Source of the DNA: Lineus longissimus
Lineage: Eukaryota; Nemertea; Pilidiophora; Heteronemertea; Lineidae
Length of the DNA: 60,000 nt
Direction: 5' to 3'
NCBI RefSeq assembly: GCF_910592395.1
Contig: NC_088313.1
Coordinates: 7,940,501-8,000,500, forward strand
A program made the position numbers and the translations under genes. Shown piece after piece: positions 1 to 11,971 of this stretch; position 1 is the stretch's first letter, and the number at the start of each line of letters is the position of its first letter. A model generated the notes under the pieces. The model had not been told where the DNA came from and did not search any database. It worked only from the letters and a program-made list of their open reading frames with translations.

Positions 1-1702
1 AAAAGTTTACATCTTCATATATTCTTTTTGCCTTTTCAAGTTCAGTAAACGATGAAAATTCGGCATTTAATTCAATTTCATATTGGGGATACGGCTGCCG
101 TACCCGTAGTCAGTTCGTTTTTTATTAGTTGGTGCTCGGATTTTTGGAGGAATATATTTTTGAGGAGGACGAAAAAAATGTTTTTTTCCAAAGATTTCAT
201 GGTCTCGAAAAAATGATAGGATTTCTCACAGTCGAAGGGAAGGATAAAAATAAAAATTTTTCCTAAAAAAAGTTGTGCATTTTCACATATTGAACAGTCA
301 GCAGCCAGACGAAGGTAGGATGGAAAGTACTAATTAATGACAAATGACATTTTCTTATATAAAACTAGAAACTATAATGCTATCATAACATATACAACTT
401 ACATCAAACTAGAAACTATCAAAATTTAAATGCTCATAAAAATAGAAACTATCAAAACTTAATGCTTTGGTATCCAAACATATACTATACTAGCATTGTA
501 CCCGTGGCGCAGGCAGGTTCAAATGGGCTATACCTTGAATAGATTGAATTATTTTATTTATTTTTTTTAATTATTATAAAACATTTGCAATGAAAATCTA
601 ATGCAATATCAAGGGAGCCATATCGAAGAGACAAATTAAACCAATCATTTGTCCACAGACTCGGACCTAGCTGTGGCGTGCTGTATGTGTGCATATAAAA
701 GTATATCAGTTGGTCCGACAGAGATGATGAGGCAATGCCTCGTTCCTTAGTCAGCAATATGCGCCTTACGGAGAAGAAGGAGTACCAAGATAGGCCTTCA
801 CATGTCGGCCTCCAAATGGCTCGAACCAATTGCACTATCACTATATACTATAACTTTAAAATGCGTGCTCCTCCTACATGTAGCCAGGTCTTGGGCAAGG
901 CACTTACTCGACAGGCAAGCTAGAAGTTCAGCACCGTGAGCAGCTCCTTGATAAGGCCATTTCAGGTTCAGCGCGCCTCTTCAGATCAAGTATTGAAAGC
1001 TGTGGTGAGCACATAAACAGACCATGGTAACCTTCATTTGAAAATCCCTTCATAATCGAGGGCTAGCTCTGGCTAACACAGCACCCATAAACAATAGACC
1101 ACCAACTTGACCCCAGCTCCTTACTGCGGGAAAACCCAAGTCCAGCAACCGAAAGTACCAAAAATACATTTTTGTTTACATTTGAACTGCACACATACGT
1201 TTGTTTACAATTTCTTTCCCCGCGAAATCTCGAACATCAGGTGACCTGCAATCGTGGATTGAAAATAACATTAACCTTAGTTCAGCAGGTCAACAGGTAC
1301 AGGCTGTTCCAATCATCCCCCTACAGCCAGCTGTTCAACAGGTAATGTTAGCCACCCCACAGGGAGTGCAGGTAATTGATTAAGCCCCTGCATAACTAAA
1401 CAGCAATGACTTGGCTTCTGTGAGTGGTAAGGAGAATTGACAGTGTCCGATTAAAAATCCCTCATTACTGCTCCGCTGAAGTAAATTTCCGAAAATAAAC
1501 ATAACGTTGCATCAGGATAACATATCACCTGCAAACGTGCAAAATTTCGAGACGAAATACTACCCCCAAATGGCACTTTATCGAGCCGCCTTATAGTATT
1601 ATGATATAGATCATATACAGCTTCAAATCACAGCGTCAAATCACGTTTTCACTCCTTGCCGGTGGGCCCAACGAACCACGTGGACACCATGTTGTCATTC
1701 TC
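1..1702. other. Sparse non-coding DNA upstream of the mapped genes
   Basis: I see no supported gene here. Positions 118-141 pair as an imperfect inverted repeat with 2752-2776; both arms carry the core GTTGGTGCTCGGA. They might be the ends of an old element of about 2.66 kb, but no target duplication is clear. A short open stretch at 1201-1383 reads as a Gln/Pro/Val-rich peptide and has a possible splice donor after a CAACAG at about 1340. It could be an isolated exon, but I cannot assign it. Confidence 0.4.
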
Positions 1703-2414
1703 AGGTCTCATTAGGGAGTTTTTTTTGTTATTCATGCGCGGCCAAGCCCTAACCGTAGTTCCTAAAATCACTGATTTCTTGGTCCTCACAGTATGTCAGC
1801 GTTGATTCAGCAGTTGTTTTGGCAAAGACATGTTTTTTTGGAGTTTCTGAAACCGAGAGCGCTACTCAATAGGCGACTAACAAGAAACTACGCATTTATA
1901 CTGTTGTTGCCGACGTATGTGTACACTGAACTTGGGATGTGCGTCGGCCCCGTGTTGAAATGCCGTCCAGTGCCAGTTGGTGCGTTTTTCGCTGATTTGT
2001 GCAAAATTCAACATATCTCAAAAGTTCAATGGTTGACCCTCGATTTTTTTTGATTTTTGTATAGCGTAAGCAACTGTCTTTCATGGGAGAATGGTCTCTG
2101 TAAGAATTATTCAGGAAGAAATGTATAATATTTGGGGTTTTTCGTGATTGTCAGGCCCAATTGGCAATATTGCCATTTGGGATGGTGAACAGAGCTAGGA
2201 GCAAATGCGACGCTAATGATTTATTTAAAGAAATAAAATGCCCAATTTAACATCCTGCAGAATCAGGGGAATCGGGCGTTTCCAGTGATATACGACACAA
2301 ATGGGTTGTCCTCATGCATTCACTTTGGAAACGCATTTTAAAATAGATGTTACGTCCTGTTAATGTGGCACGTCATCATCGCGTACATTTGGGAAAAACT
2401 CCCTAACGAGACCT
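1703..2414. repeat. MITE-like element with inverted ends
   Basis: The left end AGGTCTCATTAGGGAG (from 1703) is matched in inverse orientation by CTCCCTAACGAGACCT (ending 2414), with one mismatch. The arms continue into T-rich and A-rich runs. The 0.7 kb interior has no convincing coding frame. A non-autonomous DNA transposon is the simplest reading. The target duplication is unresolved, so the superfamily is not assigned. Confidence 0.5.
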
Positions 2415-2438
2415 CAGCTGGTTCTTGCTCATAACAAT

Positions 2439-2498
2439 AGACTGGTTCTTGTCTTAATATCTACTGTGGATGCATTAGGAAAGGACAAGAACCAGTCT
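2439..2498. repeat. 15-bp perfect hairpin
   Basis: AGACTGGTTCTTGTC at 2439-2453 is followed after a 30-base loop by its exact reverse complement at 2484-2498. The surroundings repeat the CTGGTTCTTG word again at about 2418. Function is unknown. Confidence 0.6.
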
Positions 2499-2883
2499 AG
2501 GTCTGGCAGAGCTGGTCTGGCATTCGCACTTTCGATTCGAATGATCAAGCCGACGAAGCTAATTTCAATTCAATCATGTCGAATTTTGATTTAAAAAAAA
2601 TATTTTTGATCTTTTAAGTTACTGTCGGATGTCGGAGCTCAAAAAAAAAATCGCTTTGTAAAATCGGTATTGTTCGAATCGGCGGATCCGAGACTGGCTA
2701 GATATAAAATTTTATTTTTTTTTCTTATTTCGGACATCGGGAGGTCGGCGGATCCGAGCACCAACAAATAAAAAAAGTCTCGCCTTATCAGTGCAGTGCC
2801 CTAGTGGTCATCCTAATTTGCGTCCAGTGGCGACCAGTGGCGTCCAACGCGAAATAATTGGGTGTATGTGGTTAAAAATGTTT

Positions 2884-3020
2884 GGAACGAGTTTACAATC
2901 CCCGATCACACCCCAAAAAAAGGTCATCGGTTGACTAACGAAGCACCACTGTTCAATGGATTTATAGTTGGAATGCGATCAAACTACGTCATTTCCGATC
3001 GGGGATCGTAAATTTTAACC
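2884..3020. mobile_element. hAT-type MITE with perfect 8-bp target duplication
   Basis: This 137-bp insertion is flanked by AAATGTTT at 2876-2883 and 3021-3028. The other arm of the surrounding inverted repeat (reverse complement of about 9155-9175) lacks the insertion and has a single copy of the target. Subterminal inverted repeats read TTTACAATCCCCGATC (2892-2907) against GATCGGGGATCGTAAA (2997-3012), with one mismatch. Eight-base duplications are typical of hAT elements. No coding capacity. Confidence 0.75.
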
Positions 3021-3093
3021 AAATGTTTTGATGCTCCTAAAACACTTTCAATAAGCAAGATTTAGAAGTTTGGTGGAGTTTGCAAACCTAGTT

Positions 3094-4172
3094 GGCTCAC
3101 CGTTAGGGGAGTCTATACGAAAGCCCTGTGTCCGTCGTCGTCGTCCGTATCCTGTGTGGCACATTTCTTAACCGCTTGTGCTATGAACTTGAAACTTTGT
3201 ACACATGACCTCCTAGGTCAGAGGTACTCTGACACTGAATTTTGGTCCGGTCTGGTTCATGACTTGGCCACCAGGGGGCCAAAACTGAAAACATAAAAAG
3301 GGTGATATGTCTCCTATTATGATCCGTTTTCATTAAAACTTTTATGGTAGGTACTCCTAGCAAGGATACATCACATATCATATGGGTTTTTGTACTTTTC
3401 AAGGTCACACTCACAGAGGTCAAATGGCGTAAATTGGACGTAAGGATGTAATTGTAACTATGGCACGTTTCTAAACTGCAATGACTATTGATCCCAAATT
3501 TTCTAAACATGTACCCCTTAGTCAGGTGATCTCAGGGACAGAAGTTCGGTCCAATATGATTCACCAATTGACCACCAGGGGGCAAAATCCAAAAACCTCA
3601 AAAATTTGATTATTCCTTAACTTCTTGCCCGATTGCCACCAATTTGATATCATGGGTACATCTAACCACCATACAGTACATGTCACACAGGTTTTTAATT
3701 TGACTTACTTTTCAAGGTCACAGAGGTCAAATGGCGTAAATTGGCCGTCAGGCCGTAACTATGGCACGTTTCTTAACCGCAATGACTATTGATCACAAAT
3801 TAAGTACATATGTACCCATTGGTCAGGTGATCTCAGGTACCGAAGTTTGGTTCGATCTGATTTGCTGTTTGGCCTCCAGGAAGGGGGCCAAATCCAAAAT
3901 TCTTCGAAATGCTATTATTCCTTAATTACTTGCCCAATTGGCACCAATTTTATATCATAGGTACATCTAATTCTAACAACCATTCAATTTGTCACCCGGG
4001 TCTTTTTTGATTTGACCTACTTTTCAAGGTCACATAGGTCAAATGTACTGTAAATTGGCCATTTTGGGGAAACTGTAATTGGTTGGACCTACATCAAACC
4101 TAACACTACATGACACAATACCATACTCTTCATCCATCTTTCCTCCACATGAGCTGAGCACAATGGCCCTGG
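3094..4172 (+). repeat. Family-A microsatellite-bearing repeat, copy A1 (pearl/HINE-like)
   Basis: The 5' end reads GGCTCACCGTTAGGGGAGTC and is followed by a short CGTCGTCGT tract. Three or so tandem core units of about 300 bp follow, each starting near GGCACGTTTC and containing a 'caaggtcacagaggtcaaatgg' block. The 3' end contains GAGCACAATGGCC. The sequence of the uninterrupted arm near 9095 shows the empty target as a run of five T, consistent with insertion at a TT dinucleotide with little or no duplication. This copy lacks the last bases (about CATTTCATT) of the family. Confidence 0.65.
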
Positions 4173-4390
4173 TTTTTGAATAATCATCACCAGAAAACGA
4201 TCTTAGTATGCGTCCAGCAAAAGTACTGGACGCCATGTTTGTTTTAGCTGCCGTTCCTTGGGTTTATAGAAAAAGCGGAATCAGGATCTGGCATCAGGTT
4301 GGCACATGGAGCACGGGGACGCATGCATGATAAAATGCGTGTCTCAATAAACTTGGTTGAATTCTCGAGGTTGAATTTAAATTTAAATTA

Positions 4391-5885
4391 TTGAGGATAT
4401 CATCACCACTTAGTGTCATCGCACCTCTGACTCCTCCTAATTGCAATTAGGAGATCAATAGAACAGTACAATTAAACTGATGATATCATCACCACTTAGT
4501 ATCATCGCACAAAGTTTATGAAAACTCATTGACTTCATTAATGACATTATAAATGCCTTTCTTAACGATTAAAGTTTATTTATAAAACTAACATGTTTTT
4601 GTTTTGTTCTCTCAAGTTGCAAGGATTATAAAACATGATTTTAGTCGGCGTATTTCTTATCTTTTTTAAAGCGGATTTCATAAAGAATTCCCTGGAATTC
4701 ATGTGCGGCCCTTTGCATATACCGACACTATTTAAATTTAAAACTGCTTTCTCTGTATCTGTGCGTTTTATCCCGTGCGGCATTAAAAAATCATTACTGG
4801 GAGCCGCCTCTGTTACAGGCTGTGTTACAAAGTGTATCAAAGACTTTTGATACTGCAATGACCCATTGAAAAGGTAAAAAAAATATTATGCCTATACCAT
4901 GGTTATTCTTATTATTCACAGAAATAATACAAGTCGACAATTTGCTTGCTCCCCTCCGATCGACGAAGTGTGCGCGGTATACATTTACTAGTATGTCACG
5001 ATTTCGTGATTTATTGGCGCTAAAAAATATTTTATGGTGCACTTTTCATCAAAGTATAAATTTACACGTTATCATTTTCTCATAATGTTTAAGGTGAATA
5101 TTTGACATATCAAACATGTCAAAACACAACACTAGTTAGCTAATTCTGAAAACAATGGTTACTGAGGGTTTAACTCTTTCACTATAAGGTCATTGGTTTA
5201 TTAATCAAGTATGTTCAGACAAGTTGGAGACGCTTGATTGGCAAGTGTAATTAGTATAAGTCTTTCAATCAGAAGCATGTTTGATTTGTCAAAGTTTGTG
5301 TTATGTCTCCTTGGTGATTTTGTGTTGTTATAGTTTTCATGGTAAATCAAAGATTGTATATGGTCATTCAGGTCTTGGACTCCAGCCTGTGAACACCAGA
5401 TTTGGACTCGCCAATCTGTGACTGTAGCTATCCATTATATAAATGCTGTATTTTTAAGAATTTGGAATATACAAGAAGAAAGGATCTCCATCTTCAAGTT
5501 GTTTTGTCAGAACCTGATTATTCCCCCCATAATAAATAACCCGGCATTGGTTCATTAACTTTATTCAGACGGGTAATGAGTACGCGGGAAAATAAAGCTG
5601 GTTATGGCTCCATCAATAAATAATAGTTTCCGTTCGTCGACGTCAATTAAACCCGGCAGGACTAGAGCAGGCCTATTTTGGTAGAGATTCGATACAATTG
5701 AGGGCCTGTGTTTTATATCGTTTTGGCAGAAACGATATAATATCGGCATCACAAAATGTATTATTTTCAGAAAATCGGAATCTATGAGAGACTGGCGGTC
5801 GGAAAAAAAAAATCTGCAGGTCGATTTCAAGGCGGCGGGCGGCATAAATATAGAAATAAATATTCATTTATTTCTATTTGGTGTA
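4391..5885. other. Spacer of the inverted-arm element
   Basis: No supported gene. Two copies of a 29-bp sequence beginning GATATCATCACCACTTAGT lie at 4395-4423 and 4482-4510. The remainder is unique A/T-rich DNA with short open frames on both strands that show no recognisable domain. Confidence 0.45.
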
Positions 5886-6063
5886 CAGTGGAACCTCCTT
5901 TAGCGGACACCTCTCTGTCAAGGACAACCTCTCTATAAAGGACACTAGTTTTGGTCCCAAATGGGTTGTTTCCAATCAATTTTACCTCTCTAATCAGGAC
6001 ACCTCTCTATTAAGGACAGCATTTGTCAGTCCCAAGGGTGTCCTTAATAGAGAGGTTCTACTG
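5886..6063. mobile_element. Mariner-type MITE with TA target
   Basis: The left end CAGTGGAACCTC (5886-5897) is inversely matched by GAGGTTCTACTG (6052-6063), with one mismatch. TA flanks both sides (5884-5885 and 6064-6065). The interior is made of repeated words such as CCTCTCTATTAAGGACA in both orientations. TA duplications and this size are typical of Tc1/mariner-derived MITEs. No coding capacity. Confidence 0.7.
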
Positions 6064-6570
6064 TATTTTGCAGAGCGGCGAGCTCGAGGACAGGCTGAGA
6101 ATAAATATTAGTTTTTATTTTTAAGTTTTCCGAGCGGCAGGGCCCCCGAGGACCTTAAATCTGTTCTAGTCTTATATCCTTCTGATGACGTTCACGGCTC
6201 AGTACCGGGCAGGGCATTGGCCTTATCTAGCTTTTTGGTCTGGTAAGGAATAGGAGAGCTAAATACGACTCTGCTTACTTACCTAGGCCCTACTTGAAAT
6301 AGCCCTAGGCTGAATTCCTAAAAGCAGCAGGAATCGCATCTTTATTGGGTTTGAAGCAAGTGTTAGTAGCGTAAATCACAAACAGAGACATCGTAAGTGA
6401 CAGTGACTCATTCACTCATAATTCCCAACTCTACAGATGAATTCCTCTATAATTTAAATTTAAATTCAACCTCGAGAATTCAACCAAGTTTATTGAGACA
6501 CGCATTTTATCATGCATGCGTCCCCGTGCTCCATGTGCCAACCTGATGCCAGATTCCGATTCCGCTTTTT

Positions 6571-7882
6571 GGCTCACCGTTAGGGGAGTCTATATAATAC
6601 TGCTGTGTCCGTCGTCGGCGTCGTCGTATCCTAACAGTGGCACGTTTCTTAACTGCTGGGGCTATGAACTTGAAACTTGGTACACAGAATGCCCTAGGTC
6701 CGCTGACCCCTGACACTGATTTTCGGTCCGATCTGATTCTCAGTTTGGCCTCCAGGGGGCCAAATGTGGATATCTAAAAAGTGTGATATATCGCTTATTA
6801 GTGACGTGTTTTTGATAAAATTTTTGTTGTAAGTACTCATAGCAAGGATACATCACATATCATACGGGTTTTTAATTTGACCTTCTTTTCAAATTCAAGG
6901 TCACAGAGGTCATATGGCGTAAATTGGCCATTGGAGTGTAAACTATGGCAGGTTTCTTAACCACTATAGCTATGAACTTGAAACTTGGTACATATAACCC
7001 CCTATATCACATAACCTCTGGTGCTGAATTTCGGTCCGATCTGATTCTCAACTTGGCCACCAGGGGGCCGAATGTCGATATCTAAAAAGTGTGATATCTC
7101 GCTTATTAATGACTTGTTTTCGATAAAACTTTTGTGGTATGTACTCATAGCAAAGATACATCTTATATCAGGTAGGTTTTCAATTTGACCTACTTTTAGA
7201 GGTCGCAGAGGTCAAATTGCGTAAATTGGCCGTTTGAGTCTAACTATGGCACGTTTCTTAACCGCCAAAGCTATGAACTTGAAACTTGGTACATATAACC
7301 ACCTATATCAGATAACCTCTGGTGCTGAATTTCGGTCCGACCTGATTCTCAACTTGGCCACCAGGGGGCCGAATGTGGATGTCTTAAAAGTGTGATATCT
7401 TGCTTATGACTTGTTTTCTATAAAACTTTTGTCGTAGGTACTCATAGCAAGGATACATCATGTATCGTACTGGTTTTTAATTTGACCTACTTTTCAAGGT
7501 CACAGAGGTCAAACGGCAAAAATTGGCTGTTAGAGTGTAACTTTGGCACGTTTCTTTTAAAACGACTAAAGCTATGAACCTGAAACTGGGTATACATGGC
7601 CGTATAGGTCAGATAACACATTCCAGTCCAATCTGATTCTCAACTTGGCCACCTTGGGCCCAAATCTGAAAACTTTCAGAATTGTGATTATAGCACCAGT
7701 CTGATGAACATGGGACCAGCTAACCCACCATACAGTATTACATGTACTTGCACATGGTTTTTGATTTTACCTCATAAAACTTTTTTATTTGGCTACATAC
7801 TGTAACACTTTCTGTAACTGGCATGAATTAATTGTCTACTAAACATACTTACGGTGAGCACAATGGCCCTGGCCGTTTCATT
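6571..7882 (+). repeat. Family-A repeat, copy A2
   Basis: Starts GGCTCACCGTTAGGGGAGTC, then a short CGTCGTCGGCGTCGTCG tract, then four core units of about 300 bp at roughly 6643, 6951, 7246 and 7546. It ends with GTGAGCACAATGGCC and a CATT terminus. It is inserted in the right arm of the 2807-9234 element; the left arm at about 4255-4275 shows the uninterrupted sequence. Confidence 0.65.
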
Positions 7883-8997
7883 AGCTCACCTCTTAGCAGA
7901 GGTGAGCTTATCCCATACCGTGGCGTCCGTCGTCCGTCGTCGTCGTCGTCGTCCGTCGTCCCTTAGCAGGGCACGTTTCGTAACTGTTAGAGCTATTGAG
8001 TTGAAACTTGGTACACATGTACCCTTATGTAATGACACCTTGGAGACCAAGTTTCAGTCCGATTCGTTTCATGGTTTGGCCACCAGGGGGCCAAACGTTA
8101 AAAGTGAAAATATGCAATATCTCCCTTAATAGTAGTCGGGAAATTTTGAAAAAAATATGGTAGGTACTTCTAGCAAAGGTGCATCATATATCCTCCGGGT
8201 TTTTGATTTGACCTCCTTTTCAAGGTCACAGAGGTCAAATGGTGTAAATTGGCCGTTAGGATGTAACGATGGCACGTTTCTAAACTGCAATGACTATTGA
8301 TACCAAATTTGGTACACATTTACCCCTTAGTCAGGTGATCTCAGGGACCGAAGTTTGGTCCAATATGATTCACCACTTGACCACCAGGGGGCAAAATCCA
8401 AAAACCTTAAAAATGTGATTATTCCTTAACTTCTTGCCCGATTGCCACCAATTTGATATCATGGGTACATCTAACCACCATACAGTATATGTCACACAGG
8501 TTTTTAATTTGACCTTCTTGTCAAGGTCACAGAGGTCATATGACGTAAATTCGCCGTCGGGACGTAACTATGGCACGTTTCTTAACTGCAATGACTATTG
8601 GTCACAAATTAAGTACACATGTACCCCTTGGTCAGGTGATCTCAGGTACCGAAGTTTGGTGCGATCTGATTTGCCGTTTGGCCTCCAGGGAGGGGGCCAA
8701 ATCCTAAATTCATCAAAATGCCATTATTCCTAGTAATGACTTGCCCGATTGGCACCAATTTTATATCATAGGTACATCTAATTCCAACAACCATTCAATG
8801 TATCACCCGGGTCTTCTTTGATTTGACCTACTTTTCAAGGTCACAGAGGTCGAATGTACTGTAAATTGGCCATTTTGGGGAAATTGTAATTGCTTGGACC
8901 TACATCAAACCTAACACTACATGACACAATACCATGCTCTTTATCCATCTTTCCTCCACATGAGGTGAGCACAATGGCCCTGGCCATTTCATTCATT
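7883..8997 (+). repeat. Family-A repeat, copy A3, abutting A2
   Basis: The 5' end is an AGCTCACCTC/GAGGTGAGCT hairpin around 7883-7911, followed by a CGTCGTCGTC tract at about 7932. Core units begin near 7969, 8271 and 8573. The 3' end is GTGAGCACAATGGCC with a CATTTCATT terminus. It follows A2 without intervening DNA, so one repeat probably inserted at the T-rich end of the other. Confidence 0.65.
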
Positions 8998-9234
8998 CTA
9001 TAAACCCAAGGAACGGCAGCTAAAACAAACATGGCATCCAGTTCTTTTGCTGGACGCATACTAAGGTCGTTTTCTGGTGATGATTATTCAAAAACTAGGT
9101 TTGCAAACTCCATCAAACTTCTAAATCTTGTTTATTGAAAGTGTTTTAGGAGCTTGAAAACATTTTCAACCATATACATCCTATTATTTCGCGTTGGACG
9201 CCACTGGTCGCCACTGGACGCAAAATAGGATGAC

Positions 9235-10514
9235 CCGTGCCTCAGTAAGCGCCTTTAGCCTAGGTTATTTTTACTTAGAAAAAACATTTTCAATAATTTT
9301 TTTCAAAATTCCCTCCTACAAATTGTGCGGAATACATCAAGCCTCTTTGTCACCAATTTTCAGCAAAATCGGAGTAAAAGTGTAGGCGGTGAATCGATTT
9401 GTTTCAGCTCAACGGCTTTGGCCGATCGGGAATGCTATGCAAAACACCATTCTGTATACGTGACCACGCACACGAAAACATGCCCCAATAAAATCGCTTA
9501 TTGCACCCAACAAAACCACAGACAATCAAATATCTCACGCGTATCACGTAACTAAGACTCTTATTAGATACATACTTCTGTATCTCTCCGTGTCGTTGTG
9601 TTATTATTTCATAATCACAGATGGAAGTTGGGAATTTTCGCTAAATGTCAGCGTGCGATCGCCATTTCCTGACGTGTTTACAACTTGTCAGAGGCGGAGC
9701 GGAACTCAAAAATTAGCATCCGGAGTATGTATATTCAAGCTGACGGCACCGCCTTATTCTTTCTACAATTGAATGTTAATGGTTGTAAATCAGCTGGCGT
9801 GACCTATACATGTTCCAGACTCCATGTCACGTGGTTAGCCCGTCTGCTGTGTCCAATTTGCACGCCAAAGAAATCACAACAAATTCAAATCTCAGGCTGC
9901 TTGTTGATTGGCTGCAGACTGAGTGAACAGGCAATATCCAAATCGCCTGCCGCGAAGTGTGTAGCCCTTCGCAAAATAGTGCAGACAAACATTATCAAAA
10001 AAGGGTATTAATTGACCGAATATGACGGATCTTTTTAATGGAATCTCAATTTCTAAACATTTTGAAATTTTCTATCGAGAGAAAATGCGATATTTTTGCT
10101 GAATTAAGTATTACAATTTTCTTGTAATAGTGATTAAACATTTAGGGCGAGGGTAATCATTGGAGCATAGTAAAATGTGGAATGATAAGCCTGGCACGGC
10201 GGGGTGTGCTGTGTCCAGGAAATGGCCGTAAATCATAAATGGGTTGTTCTAGGGCCGGGTTTCTCTAGCGGACTGATATCCGAGTTCGTCACAATAAGCG
10301 ATGATATAGGTCTGTATGTGCACTAGAAAAAGATGCGTGTCAAAGTGTCGAAATATGTAATGAATGATGTTGTGGTATCTTAGAGTCCTAGCCAAGACGA
10401 CGACCCATATTCGCCTTATGGCTTGTCTCTTTAGCAGTAACTCAACTGCATCATCGGAATAGCTGGTGTAGAAATGTAAAATGTCGCCCCCCCTGGAAAG
10501 GTGGGGGGGGGGAA
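9235..10514. other. Non-coding DNA without a recognised gene
   Basis: Several short open frames exist (for example 9590-9772 and 9685-10011), but none has a recognisable domain or a convincing splice context. No tRNA, rRNA or repeat structure stands out. Confidence 0.4.
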
Positions 10515-10828
10515 CTCTCTACATTCTGAACGAGTAACACCTAGACATTTCATATTTGGTGTGCACGTGTATGGGGTGAATATCAAGGCCAAGTTCGATA
10601 ATGGCTGATTTCGCAATCAAGATGGCCGACTGGCGGCCATTTTGTTGTAAAAGTTGGAAATGCCTCGTGACCTCTCCACATTCTGAACGAGTTCACCTAG
10701 ACATTTTATATTTAGTGTGCACGTGTATGGGATGAATATCAAGGCCAAGTTCGATAATGGCTGATTTCGCACTCAAGATGGTTAACTGGTGGCCATTTTG
10801 TTGTAAAACTTGGAAATGCCTTGTGACC
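10515..10828. repeat. Two-copy tandem duplication, period 157 bp
   Basis: The units at about 10515-10671 and 10672-10828 share ACATTCTGAACGAG, GTGCACGTGTATGG and GGCCAAGTTCGATAATGGC at a constant spacing of 157 bp, with about 10 percent divergence. A run of nine or more G lies just upstream (about 10502-10512). Confidence 0.75.
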
Positions 10829-11661
10829 AGCAGATACCTCTTGCCGGAAATGCCTCTCGCCGGCAGATACATCGCCGTTACACGAGTTGTATGGAGCCTA
10901 TAGGGAAAGAAGATCAATGATTCAATGGGGATGCGATTAGATTGACGAAAGGGGTGGGAAGTGATACTGTCACTCACCTTGAATATATTTCCGAAAGTCG
11001 TTCAAGACCCTCCCCTTGATGCATCTTGTCCTTTCTATAATTTTTATATGCTGTCTACATTGCCTACAATGTAGCAATGTAAATGTGTCCCCATCGGATG
11101 CTAACTTATATCCGAAATGGGAATGATCGTTCGGCCAACTTAAAAATATTTTCAGCCTCATGACCAGATGACGCCGAGCAGATGAATTTTCCTTCCCGGA
11201 GCGCATGGGCAAAAGAACTAAGACACAACTGTACTTCCTGAAGTTTATTGATTTCGTGAACAATACTAGAACATAAGCAGATAAGATTAAGCCAAATAAA
11301 TTTCTGACGGGCGTGGTTTGGTAGCGTCTTGAGAATCGTTAACGGGCGTGATATGCACTTGCGCTTGACAAGTTTTCCTCGGGCGCGATGTTTGGCGCGC
11401 TAGTAGAATCACTGTTGGAATGTCGCCCGATTGATTCCGATTAGTAAATTAGCGGTTTTCGGGAATCTCCAATGAATCGCATAGAATTGTCGTCTGCTGT
11501 TTTGGCTCGGGCTATAGTAGCTTTTGCTTATGGGCGAGGGCAAATTTGGATTCTTTGACCCCTGCTGACCTTGACCTTGCGGATGACCCGAAGTCTAGTT
11601 ATAGATGATGTCGTTGTCCATTGGAAGGCAATTTGTAATTTTGAAAATTGATTGTTTTCAG
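10829..11661. other. Intronic or upstream DNA before the first mapped LMF1 exon
   Basis: I searched for the missing 5' LMF1 exon, which should end with the first base of the codon split at 11661/11662, and did not find one I could defend. The last 12 bases before 11662 form a good acceptor (ATTGTTTTCAG). Nothing else is supported here. Confidence 0.4.
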
Positions 11662-11971
11662 TCGTTGCATTTCTTGTTGCCTTGCATCAAAACAAGCAAC
11701 TCATTGGAGAAGATGGCCTCCTCCCTGCGAAGGACTTCTTGGACAAGATCAAGAAACACAGCAAAGAAGACATGCGAGAGATGCTGACGCACATTCCTTC
11801 GGTGATATGGTTCCTCGACTATGAAAACAACCTGAACTATATATTAGATGGATTAGCTTATCTCGGTATGGTCATCTCCGGGTTTGTGGTGCTGGGTGGT
11901 TGTGCTAATATCATCATGATGTTGCTGTTGTGGGTCGTGTATCATTCCCTGGTCAATGTTGGACAGCGTTG
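11662..11971 (+). CDS. LMF1: LMF1 exon a (first found)
   Basis: Acceptor ATTGTTTTCAG precedes it and donor GTAAGT follows. It encodes about 103 residues from [10 protein letters not shown] to VNVGQRW, including a hydrophobic segment near 11840-11960. The first two bases finish a codon begun in an upstream exon not identified here. Confidence 0.93.

Larger units (their letters stand above)
2807..9234. mobile_element. Long inverted-arm element with four nested insertions
   Basis: The left arm (2807-3093 plus 4173-4390) is inversely repeated by the right arm (6450-6570 plus 8998-9234). Once nested insertions are removed, both arms are about 360 bp, enclosing a spacer of about 2 kb (4391-6449). 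Shared landmarks are the doubled 'gcgtccagtggcgaccagtggcg' block near the outer ends and the AATTTAAATTTAAATT tract at the inner ends. The left arm carries an 8-bp-duplicating MITE and one family-A repeat. The right arm carries two family-A repeats in tandem. I see no transposase in the spacer, so this is probably a non-autonomous DNA transposon; its class is not determined. Confidence 0.7.

Noticed and set aside
3181-3510. Short recurring open frames in family-A copies (also at 7854, 13183, 14307)
   Set aside because: They coincide with the repeat core in variable frames and are broken in most copies, so they are not genes.
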